Source: Proteiniclasticum aestuarii (GTDB taxonomy: Bacteria > Bacillota > Clostridia > Clostridiales > Clostridiaceae). From it: a stretch of 64,000 nucleotides of DNA. The translations under genes and the position numbers were made by a program. The notes under the pieces were generated by a model that was given only the letters and a program-made list of their open reading frames with translations, ran no database searches and was not told the origin of the DNA. Each line of letters opens with the position of its first letter. The stretch's first letter is position 1. Of the stretch, positions 63,944 to 64,000 are shown in pieces. The DNA is taken from the NCBI RefSeq assembly GCF_017368455.1, contig NZ_JAFNJU010000010.1:62001-126000 (forward strand), written 5' to 3'.

Positions 63944-63981
63944 AAGGCAAAAAAAGAAAGAGAAACTATCCTGTCTCTCTT
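63944..63981 (-). terminator. Possible terminator of a gene beyond the window
   Basis: On the minus strand AGAGA pairs with TCTCT across ~10 bases and is followed by TTCTTTTTTTGCC. It would end a minus-strand gene lying past 64000. Confidence 0.5.
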
Positions 63982-64000
63982 CCATAAAATTCAATTCTAG

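Noticed and set aside
1..64000. CRISPR arrays, tRNA or rRNA genes
   Set aside because: No regular short repeats with spacers and no T-loop (GGTTCGANNCC) or rRNA-like sequence were noticed; a dedicated scan could not be run.

Overview
The window reads as chromosome of a Gram-positive, spore-former-type Firmicute, most likely class Clostridia. Evidence: AGGAGG-type ribosome binding sites almost everywhere, frequent GTG and TTG starts, mid-40s GC by eye, and the gene run yvcK, whiA, ytoI-like, dnaE, pfkA, pyk, rlmD, an arrangement known from Clostridia. I could not run a search, so genus is not assigned. No tRNA, rRNA or CRISPR array was seen.

Region 1 (1-16.2 kb) is metabolic and regulatory: the start of a carbon-nitrogen hydrolase, a membrane diguanylate cyclase, an OFA-type MFS transporter, and a sugar module. 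In that module an AraC-family regulator diverges from a GPH symporter gene and a GH2 beta-glycosidase gene across a nested inverted repeat. An ECF sigma factor with an overlapping anti-sigma-like gene follows; it has a near-consensus ECF promoter in front of itself. Then come a Gfo/Idh/MocA oxidoreductase, an XRE membrane regulator, a D-2-hydroxyacid dehydrogenase and a GNAT enzyme.

Region 2 (16.3-30.6 kb) is a loose set of small, mostly single-gene units on the minus strand: metallophosphoesterase, DHFR-like reductase, YkvA-like protein, a prenyltransferase-like alpha/alpha toroid, MmcQ/YjbR, methyltransferase, a CACHE-type diguanylate cyclase, several hypotheticals, a nucleoside phosphorylase, GNAT and XRE. 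Between 23.7 and 24.6 kb it holds decayed second copies of the 5' end of the oxidoreductase and the 3' end of the GNAT gene from region 1, in the same order and orientation: a degraded segmental duplication.

Region 3 (30.84-36.46 kb) is an AT-rich decayed integrative element in the 3' end of the rRNA methyltransferase gene rlmD. A 17-bp direct repeat flanks it, and the distal copy still encodes an in-frame rlmD tail ending LMSRVAR-stop. Inside are a frameshifted serine recombinase pseudogene next to rlmD, a RhuM pseudogene with one in-frame stop, a tnpB-only IS200/IS605-type insertion, an XRE membrane protein with a disturbed start, and a lipoprotein.

Region 4 (36.4-48.8 kb) is the conserved core: rlmD, pyk, pfkA, dnaE, a Dabb protein, a YtoI-like DRTGG/CBS regulator, whiA and yvcK.

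Region 5 (49.0-62.0 kb) is a self-contained oligosaccharide locus: a binding protein and two CUT1 permeases followed by a 1146-residue (alpha/alpha)6-type protein; and, upstream, a 1039-residue relative translationally coupled to a GH30 glycosidase; and a LacI regulator. Near-identical GAAANCGGTTTC palindromes in front of both transcription units are its probable operators. The likely picture is uptake of a beta-linked glucan oligosaccharide and its intracellular hydrolysis (GH30) and phosphorolysis (two clan GH-Q-like proteins). The window ends with a zinc-ribbon membrane protein and a HisC-type aminotransferase.
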